A stretch of DNA of 64,000 nucleotides. Origin: an uncultured Pelagibacteraceae bacterium (GTDB lineage: Bacteria; Pseudomonadota; Alphaproteobacteria; Pelagibacterales; Pelagibacteraceae). The position numbers were made by a program, and so were the translations under genes. The stretch is from the NCBI GenBank assembly GCA_902603945.1, contig CACKWP010000003.1, positions 1 through 64,000 of the forward strand, written 5' to 3'. This document shows, piece by piece, positions 51,036 through 59,511 of the stretch. Within the stretch, counting starts at the first letter, position 1. Each line of letters begins with the position of its first letter. The notes below the pieces were generated by a model. It worked only from the letters and a program-made list of their open reading frames with translations. It was not told where the DNA came from and ran no database searches.

Positions 51036-51722
51036 ATGCTAGAAAATTTTCAATTAACAGAGTCCGCGCCGATATCTTTTACTTCGCTATTCATAAATTT
51101 AGGCATAGGCGCAATAGTGTCTATTCTTTTAAAAATTCATTACAAAAAATATGGCTCAACAATAAGTAATCGAGAGGAATTTAGTAATATTTTCCCTTTT
51201 ATTTTATTGACGACTACTCTTGTTATTACAATTGTAAAATCTTCGTTAGCTTTATCGCTTGGTTTAGTTGGTGCGTTATCTATTGTCAGATTTAGAACTC
51301 CGATAAAAGAACCAGAGGAGCTTTCATATTTATTTATTTGTATAGCTGCTGGCCTTGGGTTTGGAGCTAATCAAACTCTCATAACTTTAACTTCTGTGAT
51401 TTTAATTTTGTTATTTATGACTTTATTTAAAATCTTTAGAAAATCAGCAATTGAAAAAAATATGTTTATATCACTTGAGTTAAATACAGCAAAAATTAAG
51501 GATCAAGCAAATTTATTAAAAAAAATAAATAAGATTATTTTAAGTGAGGTCGACAATTTTGACTTAAGAAGATTTGATACAAAAGAGGATAATATTGAAG
51601 CGACTTATATGATAAGTGTTAAAAAAATAGACTCAATTGAAAAATTAATGGGTGACTTAAAAAAAAATTTTCCAGGTATTTCTGTTACTTATATTGATCA
51701 AAATCAAATTCCTAGTATTTAA
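51036..51722 (+). CDS. DUF4956 family membrane protein
   Basis: A 228-residue protein with about four or five membrane helices in residues 12-132, and a soluble C-terminal domain (about 140-228) of alternating strands and helices that should lie in the cytoplasm. The family hallmark is ALSIVRFRTPIKEPEELSYLFICIAAGLGFGAN, a conserved polar stretch in the membrane. Function is not established. In other bacteria DUF4956 genes accompany VTC-domain and CotH-kinase genes, and the same trio is seen here. It is the first gene of a four-gene cluster and is followed after 7 bases by the VTC gene. Confidence 0.82.
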   Translation: MLENFQLTESAPISFTSLFINLGIGAIVSILLKIHYKKYGSTISNREEFSNIFPFILLTTTLVITIVKSSLALSLGLVGALSIVRFRTPIKEPEELSYLFICIAAGLGFGANQTLITLTSVILILLFMTLFKIFRKSAIEKNMFISLELNTAKIKDQANLLKKINKIILSEVDNFDLRRFDTKEDNIEATYMISVKKIDSIEKLMGDLKKNFPGISVTYIDQNQIPSI

Positions 51723-51729
51723 ATTTTAA

Positions 51730-52422
51730 ATGAACAATTTAGTACCAAAGGAAAGTAGATTAGAAATTAAATTTATCACTCACGAAATGAATTATCCTTT
51801 AGTCGCAAATTGGATTAAATTAAATAAAGAAAATTTTAAAAAAAGATATTCTGATAGGATTGTAAATAATATATATTTTGACTCATTTGACTATGAAGCT
51901 TTCAAAGACAATATTTATGGAAGTAGTTCACGTTTAAAAATAAGATATAGATGGTACTCACATTTTAAAGATCAGAAAAGTGGTAATTTAGAATTTAAAT
52001 TTAAAAGAAATATATTTGGTTGGAAAAAAAGATATAAAATCCCAAATTTAAAAATTGACTCAAAACTTAAATTAAATCACCTCAAAAAAGTTTTAAAACA
52101 AAATTTATCGGGTTATGATCAATTAATCTTTGAAAGTAATTGTGAACCAAAAATAATCAATCAATACAAAAGGGAATACTATGAAAATTATAATCAAAAA
52201 TTCAGAATTACCATAGATACTTCACATAATATTTATGACCAACGATTTAAAAAAAAGGTCAATTTGACTAATAAAACTCTAATTCAAAAATACATAGTTG
52301 TAGAATTCAAATTTCATAGAAATAACATAGATTTGTCTAAATCTATGTTAAAATCTTTACCATTTAGAATAAGTAGAAATTCTAAATATATTAATTCAAT
52401 AAGAAGTGTGAGTGGAATTTAA
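51730..52422 (+). CDS. VTC-domain protein (polyphosphate-polymerase-like)
   Basis: A 230-residue soluble protein of the triphosphate tunnel metalloenzyme fold, VTC group. The charged tunnel motifs are visible in order: ESRLEIKF near residues 8-15, NIYFDSFDYEAF, SRLKIRYRWYS, NLEFKFKR, KFRITIDT, YIVVEFKFH and a final RNSKY. In yeast, Vtc4 with this domain makes polyphosphate from ATP; bacterial members are mostly untested. The neighbours suggest it feeds phosphate or nucleotide chemistry to the DUF4956 and CotH proteins. It directly precedes the CotH gene (stop and start adjacent). Confidence 0.82.
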   Translation: MNNLVPKESRLEIKFITHEMNYPLVANWIKLNKENFKKRYSDRIVNNIYFDSFDYEAFKDNIYGSSSRLKIRYRWYSHFKDQKSGNLEFKFKRNIFGWKKRYKIPNLKIDSKLKLNHLKKVLKQNLSGYDQLIFESNCEPKIINQYKREYYENYNQKFRITIDTSHNIYDQRFKKKVNLTNKTLIQKYIVVEFKFHRNNIDLSKSMLKSLPFRISRNSKYINSIRSVSGI

Positions 52423-55071
52423 ATGAGAGCCAAATCGTCAAATGAAAAACACAAAAAAATTATATTAAACAAAAATAAGATTTTTTATACTTCATTTCTA
52501 ATTTTAGCTTTCGCACTATTTTTCCTTCTAGGTACTTGGTCTGAAAAATATGACTATAATAAAAAAGTAAAAATTTTTATTAACGATATATCCGAAACTG
52601 TCTCTAACAGACTATTCTCTAATTTTTATGAAGTAGATAAATTAATAATAGATATGAATTATAGAAATTATCAAAAAATTTTAGATACTAGAAAAGAAAG
52701 TCTTAAATCATTTAGATCAAGTGAAGATATGCATAAATGGGTCAATGCTAACCTTAAATATGAGGAAAAAGATTTTAGGATACAAGCAAAATTAAAAGGT
52801 GTTCATGAAGATCATTGGAAACATCCTTTGAAGTGGTCTTTTAAAATTAAAATGAATGAAAATGATAATGAAGATAAAACATTATTTAATTTAAAGAGAT
52901 TTTCACTTCAGCATGCAAAAACTAGAGGTTATCTCCATGAATGGCTTTTTATGAAAGTTTTAAAAGAGGAGGGATTAATTGCTCATAGAACTAGATTTGT
53001 GAACTTAGTTTTTAATGGGAATAATTTAGGAATTTATAATTTAGAGGAACAACATTCCAAAGAGCTTTTAGAGTCAAATAACAGACGTGAAGGTCCAATT
53101 GTTGGCTTTAATAAAAATTTATGGATTAAAGAAGCTAATAATGTAAGCAAATTAGGTATCAATAACTTAGATGGTTCTTTTTGGAGAGCAGAGATAAAAC
53201 CTGTTCAATTTAAGGATAGCAAAAGGAATACAGAGCAGGAAGTGTATTTGAATGAGGCAATTACTTTACTAGAAAGTTTTAGACAAAATTCAAAAAAACT
53301 CTCAGAAATTTTTGATTTAGATCAATTATCGAAATTAATGGCTGCAAAAGCAATTATGGGATCAATAGAATTTGATTGGAGAGATTTAAAATTTTATTAT
53401 AATCCTCTAACAAAACTACTAGAACCTATTGGTAGAGAGGTTCATGTAGATCTTAATCAGTCTCAAATGAATACTTGGTGGGCTGATTTAAGTCCTGTAA
53501 ATTTTGTTCATTCTTCTGATCAAAAATATTTTCTTTCTTTATTATTTGAAGATAAACTTTTTTTTGAAAAATATTTAAAAGATTTGTCCCGAATGTCTAA
53601 CAAAAACTATGTTAGAAGAGTTATTGCAAAAAACGGAGTAGAATTTAATAAATATAAAGAGGCATTAAATCAAAATTATCCTAGGCAGAACACTTTTTCT
53701 TATAATTATATTGAAAGATATAGAAACGAAATTAAAAAAACTCTTAATCCTATTCAAGGTATAAACTTAAATTATATTGAGTTAAAACAAAATTCACTTA
53801 TCCTAAATGCTTCTAACTTACAAAGATTACCAATAGAAATAATTGGCATACAGGAAACTGGAAAAAATTCTGTTGAATTTAACAAGTCAATTTTTTTAAA
53901 AGGAACACTTTTAAATAAAGCGGTCAAACCTGAATTAATAAAAATTAATTGTGGAAATGAAAATTTATGTAAAAAAGAAAATTTAGCTAACATTAAAATA
54001 ATCTATAAAATATTAGGACAAAATGAAAAAAGAGAAACAGAAATAGCTTATTGGTCAAATACAGTAAATAGCTATCTTTCAAACTTATATGAAAAAAATA
54101 TTCACAGTTTTAGAAATAATAATTTTTTAAAATTTCAAGATAATAGAATTATTTTCAATACAGGTACTGTTGAGATAAGCGAACCTATTTTTATACCTCC
54201 GGATTTTAAAGTTGAGGTTAATCCTGGAACAGAAATAATTTTTTCTAAAAATGGGCATATCATTTCTAAATCTCCTATTTTCCTCAAAGGGGTAGAGGAT
54301 AATCCAATTATTGTAAGATCTAATTTTGAGGGCAATTTACAATCAATAAGATTAGGAAACTTAAATCAAAATAATCAAAAATTAGAAAGTGGTTATGGAA
54401 TTGTTGTAATTAATGCTGATGGTGTTTCAGAAATTGAAAACACCGTTTTTCATAGAATGTCTGCACCAAATCAATTATCAGGATTAGGTTTATTGGGATC
54501 AATAAATTTTTATCAATCTGATGTGAGAATTAAAAATTCTAAATTTTCTGAAAACATTATAGGAGACGATTACCTAAATATCATAAGATCAAATTTTGTA
54601 ATTAAAGATTGTATTTTTCAAGATGTTAATTCGGACGCTATAGATATTGATTTTAGTAAAGGTATTATGTCAAAATTAGATTTTAGAGACACAGGCAATG
54701 ATGCTTTAGATTTTTCAGGCAGTGATGTAGAACTAAAAGATATAGTTGTTTATGGCGCAGGCGATAAAGCAATAAGTATCGGCGAAAAAAGTAAAATTAG
54801 CATAGAGGATATTTCAGTATTTGATAGCAACATCGGCCTTGCGAGCAAGGATAATTCTAATGTTAATGCTAACAAAGTGAAAATTTCAAATACAAGATAT
54901 GGAGTAGTGTCCTATATGAAAAAAAATGAATATGGACCCTCTAAAATTATTATAAGTGATATCTTAGTTTCCAATAGTGAACAAAAATACTTAGTAGAAA
55001 AAGGTTCTAGCATAAAAGTTGATAATCGTGATATACCAGCAGTAGATTTCGATTTTAAAAATTTTATGTGA
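52423..55071 (+). CDS. CotH-kinase domain protein with beta-helix
   Basis: A large 882-residue protein. Residues about 18-38 form one membrane anchor. Residues about 75-420 form a CotH-like kinase domain, with RFSLQHAKTRGYLHEWLFMKVLKEEGLIAHRTRFVNLVFNG, LGIYNLEEQHSKELL and DWRDLKFYYNPLTKLLEPIGREVHVD, which fit the atypical kinase fold. Residues about 575-880 form repeats of short strands rich in N, D, S and I (such as IKDCIFQDVNSDAIDI and ALDFSGSDVELKDIVV), typical of a right-handed parallel beta-helix. The C-terminal parts should be periplasmic. Substrate unknown. It starts on the base after the VTC gene and ends 9 bases before the next. Confidence 0.8.
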   Translation: MRAKSSNEKHKKIILNKNKIFYTSFLILAFALFFLLGTWSEKYDYNKKVKIFINDISETVSNRLFSNFYEVDKLIIDMNYRNYQKILDTRKESLKSFRSSEDMHKWVNANLKYEEKDFRIQAKLKGVHEDHWKHPLKWSFKIKMNENDNEDKTLFNLKRFSLQHAKTRGYLHEWLFMKVLKEEGLIAHRTRFVNLVFNGNNLGIYNLEEQHSKELLESNNRREGPIVGFNKNLWIKEANNVSKLGINNLDGSFWRAEIKPVQFKDSKRNTEQEVYLNEAITLLESFRQNSKKLSEIFDLDQLSKLMAAKAIMGSIEFDWRDLKFYYNPLTKLLEPIGREVHVDLNQSQMNTWWADLSPVNFVHSSDQKYFLSLLFEDKLFFEKYLKDLSRMSNKNYVRRVIAKNGVEFNKYKEALNQNYPRQNTFSYNYIERYRNEIKKTLNPIQGINLNYIELKQNSLILNASNLQRLPIEIIGIQETGKNSVEFNKSIFLKGTLLNKAVKPELIKINCGNENLCKKENLANIKIIYKILGQNEKRETEIAYWSNTVNSYLSNLYEKNIHSFRNNNFLKFQDNRIIFNTGTVEISEPIFIPPDFKVEVNPGTEIIFSKNGHIISKSPIFLKGVEDNPIIVRSNFEGNLQSIRLGNLNQNNQKLESGYGIVVINADGVSEIENTVFHRMSAPNQLSGLGLLGSINFYQSDVRIKNSKFSENIIGDDYLNIIRSNFVIKDCIFQDVNSDAIDIDFSKGIMSKLDFRDTGNDALDFSGSDVELKDIVVYGAGDKAISIGEKSKISIEDISVFDSNIGLASKDNSNVNANKVKISNTRYGVVSYMKKNEYGPSKIIISDILVSNSEQKYLVEKGSSIKVDNRDIPAVDFDFKNFM

Positions 55072-55080
55072 TATTAATAA

Positions 55081-56103
55081 ATGAAAACCATTAAATTTAT
55101 ATCAATTACAATATTAATTTTATTTTTTAATATTTCTAGAATATACACACAAGAAATAAGTGCTGGAACCAAGTTTATAGTTGCTGGACATTTATATCCT
55201 ATAACTAAAGATCAGAAGAAACTTAATAAATTTGGTGAAAAAGTAAACTCACATAACGCTGATTACGTTTTTTTATTAGGCGACTCAGATCTGCAAAATA
55301 AAGATATTTTTGATTATTTTAATACAATTATAGACTCAAAATTATTCTTTTCACCAGGCAATAACGAATTAAGAATTTCTAAAGAAAATTATATAACAAA
55401 TGTTGGATATCTAAACAAAGTAATTGTCGAAAAGGATGTTAAATTTATATTGTTAAATTCTTCAGATAGCAAAGAAAATATAATTAAATTTTTACAAGAA
55501 AATCTGAAAGATGATTTCCAAAATGGACCAACAATTTTATTAACTCATCATCGTATCTGGGATGATACTATAATTGACCCTAAACCTTACATGCATGATA
55601 AAAGTTATTATTTTGAAGATATATTTCCAATTATAAAAGACAAGATTGATTATATTTTTGCAGGTAATTCAAAAAGACAATATTTTAGAGACTTAGTTGA
55701 GTCGATTGCATACGGCAAACAAAACGTAAATTTGATTTATTGGAGTGATAAAATTGAAAATTTAGAAGCCTATTCTGTTGGAATGGGAAATGGTGATCCA
55801 AAAGCATCTTTTGTGGTGGTAGATATTTTAAAAGAAAATTTGCTAATCAAGGGTGATTATTCGACAATCGAAAATTACGACATATTACCCAAAAATTTAA
55901 TTCAATATAATAAAAGAGGTCTTTCTTTAGAATTTGAGTCAGAATTTAAAGATTTCGCTAGAGAAAAATTTTTCCTAGTGAAGTGGAAGAAATTTTACAT
56001 AGCTATTCTACTAATATTCTTAATTATCTTTTTATTGATAATACTTTTATTAAAAAGTAGACGCAAAATTAAGTTTTTAACAGAAAAAAAAGATTTAAAT
56101 TAA
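55081..56103 (+). CDS. calcineurin-like phosphoesterase, degenerate, membrane-anchored
   Basis: A 340-residue exported protein with an N-terminal signal or anchor (residues about 5-23) and one C-terminal membrane helix (about 305-325) followed by a basic tail. The middle looks like a metallophosphoesterase: VFLLGDSD, FSPGNNELR and ILLTHHRIWDD. The first DxH motif reads VAGHLYP, GNHE reads GNNE, and the final GHxH reads AGNSKRQYF. So several metal ligands are missing, and it may be inactive or metal-poor. It closes the DUF4956/VTC/CotH cluster. Another family assignment is possible. Confidence 0.6.
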   Translation: MKTIKFISITILILFFNISRIYTQEISAGTKFIVAGHLYPITKDQKKLNKFGEKVNSHNADYVFLLGDSDLQNKDIFDYFNTIIDSKLFFSPGNNELRISKENYITNVGYLNKVIVEKDVKFILLNSSDSKENIIKFLQENLKDDFQNGPTILLTHHRIWDDTIIDPKPYMHDKSYYFEDIFPIIKDKIDYIFAGNSKRQYFRDLVESIAYGKQNVNLIYWSDKIENLEAYSVGMGNGDPKASFVVVDILKENLLIKGDYSTIENYDILPKNLIQYNKRGLSLEFESEFKDFAREKFFLVKWKKFYIAILLIFLIIFLLIILLLKSRRKIKFLTEKKDLN

Positions 56104-56105
56104 TC

Positions 56106-56181
56106 TGGTGCCCTCACACGGACTCGAACCGCGAACCTATTGATTACAAATCAATTGCTCTACCAATTGAGCTATGAGGGC
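56106..56181 (-). tRNA. tRNA-Thr (anticodon TGT)
   Basis: Minus-strand tRNA of 76 bases including an encoded CCA. The acceptor arms GCCCTCA and TGAGGGC pair fully. The anticodon stem ATTGA/TCAAT encloses the loop TTTGTAA, anticodon TGT, reading ACA. The D-arm AGCTCAATTGGTAGAGC and T-arm CGCGGTTCGAGTCCGTG are normal. It lies just beyond the CotH cluster on the other strand. Confidence 0.96.
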
Positions 56182-56191
56182 AAAAAAACTC

Positions 56192-56220
56192 TATTTAAGA
56201 TATATTTACACAATCTTCAA
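56192..56220 (-). promoter_or_regulatory. possible promoter of tRNA-Thr
   Basis: On the minus strand, TTGAAG (56220-56215) and TAAATA (56197-56192) are 17 bases apart, upstream of tRNA-Thr, which starts at 56181. Boxes match only moderately. Confidence 0.3.
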
Positions 56221-56272
56221 CTAATTTATACTATGGTTTTTTAATATATATTGTTAAGTATTCAATCACTAA

Positions 56273-57070
56273 ATGTTTTTACCGGAAGTATACAAATCTA
56301 AAAAAAAGAAAATTTTTTTTGAAAATGAAGTAAGGCATAAAATTTTCAAAACTGATGATAAAAATTTAAATTATTTATTACATAAAAGATTTTATTGGAT
56401 GAAAAAATATTTTAAAAAAAAAGATCAAATAATAATTGAATTAGGGTCTGGCAGCGGTTGCATCAAAAAAATCTTAAATGATAAAAAAATTATTTTAACA
56501 GATATAATAAAATATCCATGGATTGATAAAAAAATTGATATGACAAAAGTAAATCTAGAAAAAAAATATAAGAATAAAGTGGATATTTTTATAATTAATC
56601 ACGCATTACATCACTCTTCTAATCCAGTTAAATGTTTAAAAAAACTTTATAAATATCTTAAAAAGAATGGATGTATTTTAATCAATGAACCAGAAACTTC
56701 ATTTTTTTTAAAATTAATTCAAATTATTACACGTGACGAGGGTTGGTCCTACAAAAAAAATATTTTTAAGGTTAACAAAAAAGAAACACGCGAAGACAAA
56801 GATCCATGGTTTTCGAATACCGCAACAGCCGAACTCCTTTTTAGAGATAAAATTAAATTTAAAAACTATTTTCCAGAGTATGATATCCTTAAAAATGAAT
56901 TATCTGAATTTCTAATTTTTATAAATTCGGGTGGTGTAAACTCAGACATTTTTAAGATATCTTTAAATTATCCTTTATTAAAAATTTTAGATTTTGTCGA
57001 CTGGGCTTTAATTAAAATTTTTCCAAGAATATTTGCACTTAATAGATCAATTGTTCTGAAGAAAAATTAA
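56273..57070 (+). CDS. class I SAM-dependent methyltransferase
   Basis: A 265-residue methyltransferase with motif I IIIELGSGSGCIKKIL near residue 62, a post-I acidic stretch (ILTDIIKYPWID) and the motif III region FIINHALHHSSNPVKCLKKLYKYLKKNGCILINEPE. The HALHHxxNP pattern is common in SAM methyltransferases of the Methyltransf_11 type. Substrate unknown; neighbours suggest envelope lipids or glycans. Its stop shares TTAA (57067-57070) with the stop of the convergent membrane protein gene. Confidence 0.8.
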   Translation: MFLPEVYKSKKKKIFFENEVRHKIFKTDDKNLNYLLHKRFYWMKKYFKKKDQIIIELGSGSGCIKKILNDKKIILTDIIKYPWIDKKIDMTKVNLEKKYKNKVDIFIINHALHHSSNPVKCLKKLYKYLKKNGCILINEPETSFFLKLIQIITRDEGWSYKKNIFKVNKKETREDKDPWFSNTATAELLFRDKIKFKNYFPEYDILKNELSEFLIFINSGGVNSDIFKISLNYPLLKILDFVDWALIKIFPRIFALNRSIVLKKN

Positions 57071-58383
57071 TTATAATAAAAATTAGCAATTGATAAAAAA
57101 ATTGAAAAATAAGCAAAAATAAGTAAAGCCCTAATTTTAGTGAAATATTTTACTGATTTAAATAAAGAAAAAACTAAAATTAAAATTATTGGGTCAAAAT
57201 ATTCTTGCATCAGTGGCCAAAGCAATAAAGACAATAGAAAAAAATACGCCAAATAAATAACGTCAATTTTATTTAGTGTATAAAAGAAAAAAATTAAGAA
57301 AAAAGAAAAAAAGAAAAAAATATAGGTTATTATTTCTCTAAAGAACAAATCATCTGTGATTAAAATCGAAAATTTGTGAACAATGCCTAATCCAATCCAA
57401 TAATCTTTTACTGTAAATTTTTCAAAATCAAATAAATAAAACAGACAAAAAACAAATAATAAAATTAAAAGTAAAAAAATATAAGTTTCTTTTTTGTGAA
57501 AAACTTTTTTTAAATTATTAGCAATATTTTTGTTGGTGAATAATAATATAGGTAAAATATAAAAACTAATTATAGTTGCAGCATATCCTAAATGGATAAA
57601 ATAAATTTTACTAAAGTCATCAATAGCTGTGATAGTATTCTGGTTAGCTAGCTGAGTTTTTGTTGGAACTATACCATCCCAATACATTATCAAAAATAAA
57701 TAAGGAATGGACAAAATAGTATAACTTAAAAAAGTAATGAATTTAATTCTCAAATTGATTTGAGAAAATATAATCATTAAGAAACTTACAAGCGGTATAA
57801 AAGCCAATTTGAGATCAAAATAAACCGATAAAGAACTAAAAAAAATTAAAAATATTAGGTCAAAAATTCTAAAATGACCTATATTTAAAACTTTGTATAA
57901 AAAATAAAAGCTTGTTATAGCAGTTATTAAACCATAGTTTTCGTTTAGACCCCAGAATGCACTTGTTCTATAGTAAGGACTTAAATAAATTAATGATGCT
58001 ATCAAAAATAAAATTTCTTTTTCTTCATTAAAAAATTTTTTTCTTAAAAGTTTATAAAATATAATTGGTCCTATCAAAGATATTAAAAAACTTGTAAATC
58101 TATAAATTTCATAATTATTAAAAAAAGGATTAAATATTTTTTGTATAATATAAATTAACGGAGTTCTATTACCAAAAAAATCAGGATGCAAAATTGCAGT
58201 AAGTAAATCATTATCTAAAAAAATTTTAATATTAGATTTTATCCACTTTATGTCACCATTATATCCCCCAGCACCTGCAGAATTTTCATCAAGATAAAAG
58301 CCTACAAAAAAACTAATAATTGGCAAAAAAATAATTATCTTAAAAATCGTATTACTTAAATTATATTTTAAATTAGGAAACAT
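57067..58383 (-). CDS. multi-pass membrane protein, probable GT-C glycosyltransferase
   Basis: A 438-residue protein with about ten or more hydrophobic helices. The first extracytoplasmic loop carries an acidic motif, GFYLDENSAGAGGYNGD, followed by a long loop (HPDFFGNRTPLIYIIQ), an arrangement like GT-C enzymes that use polyprenyl-phosphate sugars (ArnT, PMT type). No closer family is recognised. It lies between a methyltransferase gene and rlmB, 8 bases from the rlmB stop and in the same direction, so it may be co-transcribed with rlmB. Confidence 0.55.
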   Translation of the reverse strand: MFPNLKYNLSNTIFKIIIFLPIISFFVGFYLDENSAGAGGYNGDIKWIKSNIKIFLDNDLLTAILHPDFFGNRTPLIYIIQKIFNPFFNNYEIYRFTSFLISLIGPIIFYKLLRKKFFNEEKEILFLIASLIYLSPYYRTSAFWGLNENYGLITAITSFYFLYKVLNIGHFRIFDLIFLIFFSSLSVYFDLKLAFIPLVSFLMIIFSQINLRIKFITFLSYTILSIPYLFLIMYWDGIVPTKTQLANQNTITAIDDFSKIYFIHLGYAATIISFYILPILLFTNKNIANNLKKVFHKKETYIFLLLILLFVFCLFYLFDFEKFTVKDYWIGLGIVHKFSILITDDLFFREIITYIFFFFSFFLIFFFYTLNKIDVIYLAYFFLLSLLLWPLMQEYFDPIILILVFSLFKSVKYFTKIRALLIFAYFSIFLSIANFYYN

Positions 58384-58391
58384 GATTTATT

Positions 58392-59138
58392 TTATTTCTT
58401 TCTAATATTGAATAAATGTTGACATACAATTGAAACAGTGTTCGATATATTTAAACTTTCAATTTTGTGACTCATTTTTATTTTAAATCTAAAATCAGAA
58501 TTTTCTAATAATTTTCGTTTAATCCCAAAACCTTCAGAACCGAAAAGTAAAATATTTTTTCCGTTCCATTTGTTTTCAGTAAAATCCTTTGAGCCTTCAA
58601 CATCAAATGCGCTAACCCAAAAGTCTTTGGTTTTTAAAAACCTTAAAGCGGTACTTATATTTGAAACTCTAAATATTTTTAAATGTTCAACGCCACCGCT
58701 AGCACTTTTATATAAAAGCTTACTTTTAGCAGGAAAAGATCGTTCTTTAACAATCAATCCATCTATTTCAAAGGCAACTGCGCTTCTAATTATCGACCCT
58801 ATATTCCTTGGATCGGTAACCTCATCAAGCGCAATTATATTAAGATTATTATTTTTATTATTGTTAACAAACTCTTTTAAGGTAACCTCTTCTAATTGTT
58901 CGACTTCAGCTATCAACCCTTGATGAGCAGTTTCATCCCTTCCACACAAATTATCTAATTCCTTTTTAGATTTAAAAAAAACGCTTACTTTTTTAAACAA
59001 ATTTAAACTCTGATTTTCCCTATTTATTTTTTTTTGCGCATCTTCAGTCAAAAAAACTCTTTCAATTTTTCTGGAAGGGTTCTTTAGCGCTTCTAAAACA
59101 GCATGTTTTCCTACAATTAAAAAGCTTGTTTTTTTCAT
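58392..59138 (-). CDS. rlmB: 23S rRNA (guanosine-2'-O-)-methyltransferase
   Basis: TrmH-family group 3 SPOUT methyltransferase of 248 residues. The N-terminal substrate-binding domain starts SFLIVGKHAVLEALKNPSRKI. The knot motifs are ALDEVTDPRNIGSIIRSAVAF (motif 1), ILLFGSEGFGIKRKLLENSDFRFKI (motif 2) and ESLNISNTVSIVCQHLF (motif 3). RlmB methylates G2251 in 23S rRNA; other TrmH members use tRNA, so assignment is by resemblance. Divergent from the tRNA-Tyr/tuf operon. Confidence 0.88.
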   Translation of the reverse strand: MKKTSFLIVGKHAVLEALKNPSRKIERVFLTEDAQKKINRENQSLNLFKKVSVFFKSKKELDNLCGRDETAHQGLIAEVEQLEEVTLKEFVNNNKNNNLNIIALDEVTDPRNIGSIIRSAVAFEIDGLIVKERSFPAKSKLLYKSASGGVEHLKIFRVSNISTALRFLKTKDFWVSAFDVEGSKDFTENKWNGKNILLFGSEGFGIKRKLLENSDFRFKIKMSHKIESLNISNTVSIVCQHLFNIRKK

Positions 59139-59193
59139 GATTTTTAAGGCCTATAAGTCAATTTATTAGCATATTTTAAGGTAAAATGATTTA

Positions 59194-59221
59194 TTGCAAT
59201 TATTAGATAAATGCTTATAAA
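59194..59221 (+). promoter_or_regulatory. predicted promoter of tRNA-Tyr/tuf operon
   Basis: A -35-like TTGCAA at 59194-59199 and TATAAA at 59216-59221, 16 bases apart, about 50 bases before tRNA-Tyr. Both boxes are near consensus. It would drive the tRNA-Tyr, tRNA-Gly, tuf, tRNA-Trp, secE set. Confidence 0.4.
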
Positions 59222-59271
59222 ACGCTTGTTGTTAAATGCTTTTTAAGTTAGTGGGTATCCCCAAGATTTAA

Positions 59272-59357
59272 GGAGGGGTACCAAAGCGGTCAAATGGGGC
59301 GGGCTGTAAACCCGTTGACTTCGGTCTTCGAAAGTTCGAATCTTTCCCCCTCCACCA
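59272..59357 (+). tRNA. tRNA-Tyr (anticodon GTA)
   Basis: Class II tRNA, 86 bases with encoded CCA. Acceptor arms GGAGGGG (59272-59278) and CCCCTCC (59347-59353) pair completely. The anticodon stem CGGG/CCCG holds CTGTAAA, anticodon GTA. A long variable arm (TTGACTTCGGTCTTCGAA region) and T-loop GTTCGAATC are present. The first of two tRNAs upstream of tuf. Confidence 0.97.
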
Positions 59358-59402
59358 AACTTGAGGCTTTGACAAAATAAGAGCGCGATAAGTTTGGATA
59401 TT

Positions 59403-59476
59403 GCGGGTGTAGTTCAATGGTAGAACGCTAGCCTTCCAAGCTGGATGTAAGGGTTCGATTCCCTTTACCCGCTCCA
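59403..59476 (+). tRNA. tRNA-Gly (anticodon TCC)
   Basis: 74-base tRNA with encoded CCA. Acceptor arms GCGGGTG and TACCCGC pair with one G-T wobble. The anticodon stem CTAGC/GCTGG holds CTTCCAA, anticodon TCC, reading GGA and GGG. It ends 35 bases before the tuf start. Confidence 0.97.
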
Positions 59477-59511
59477 AAACAAAAATTAAATATAAAGTGA
59501 GGAAAAAATAG

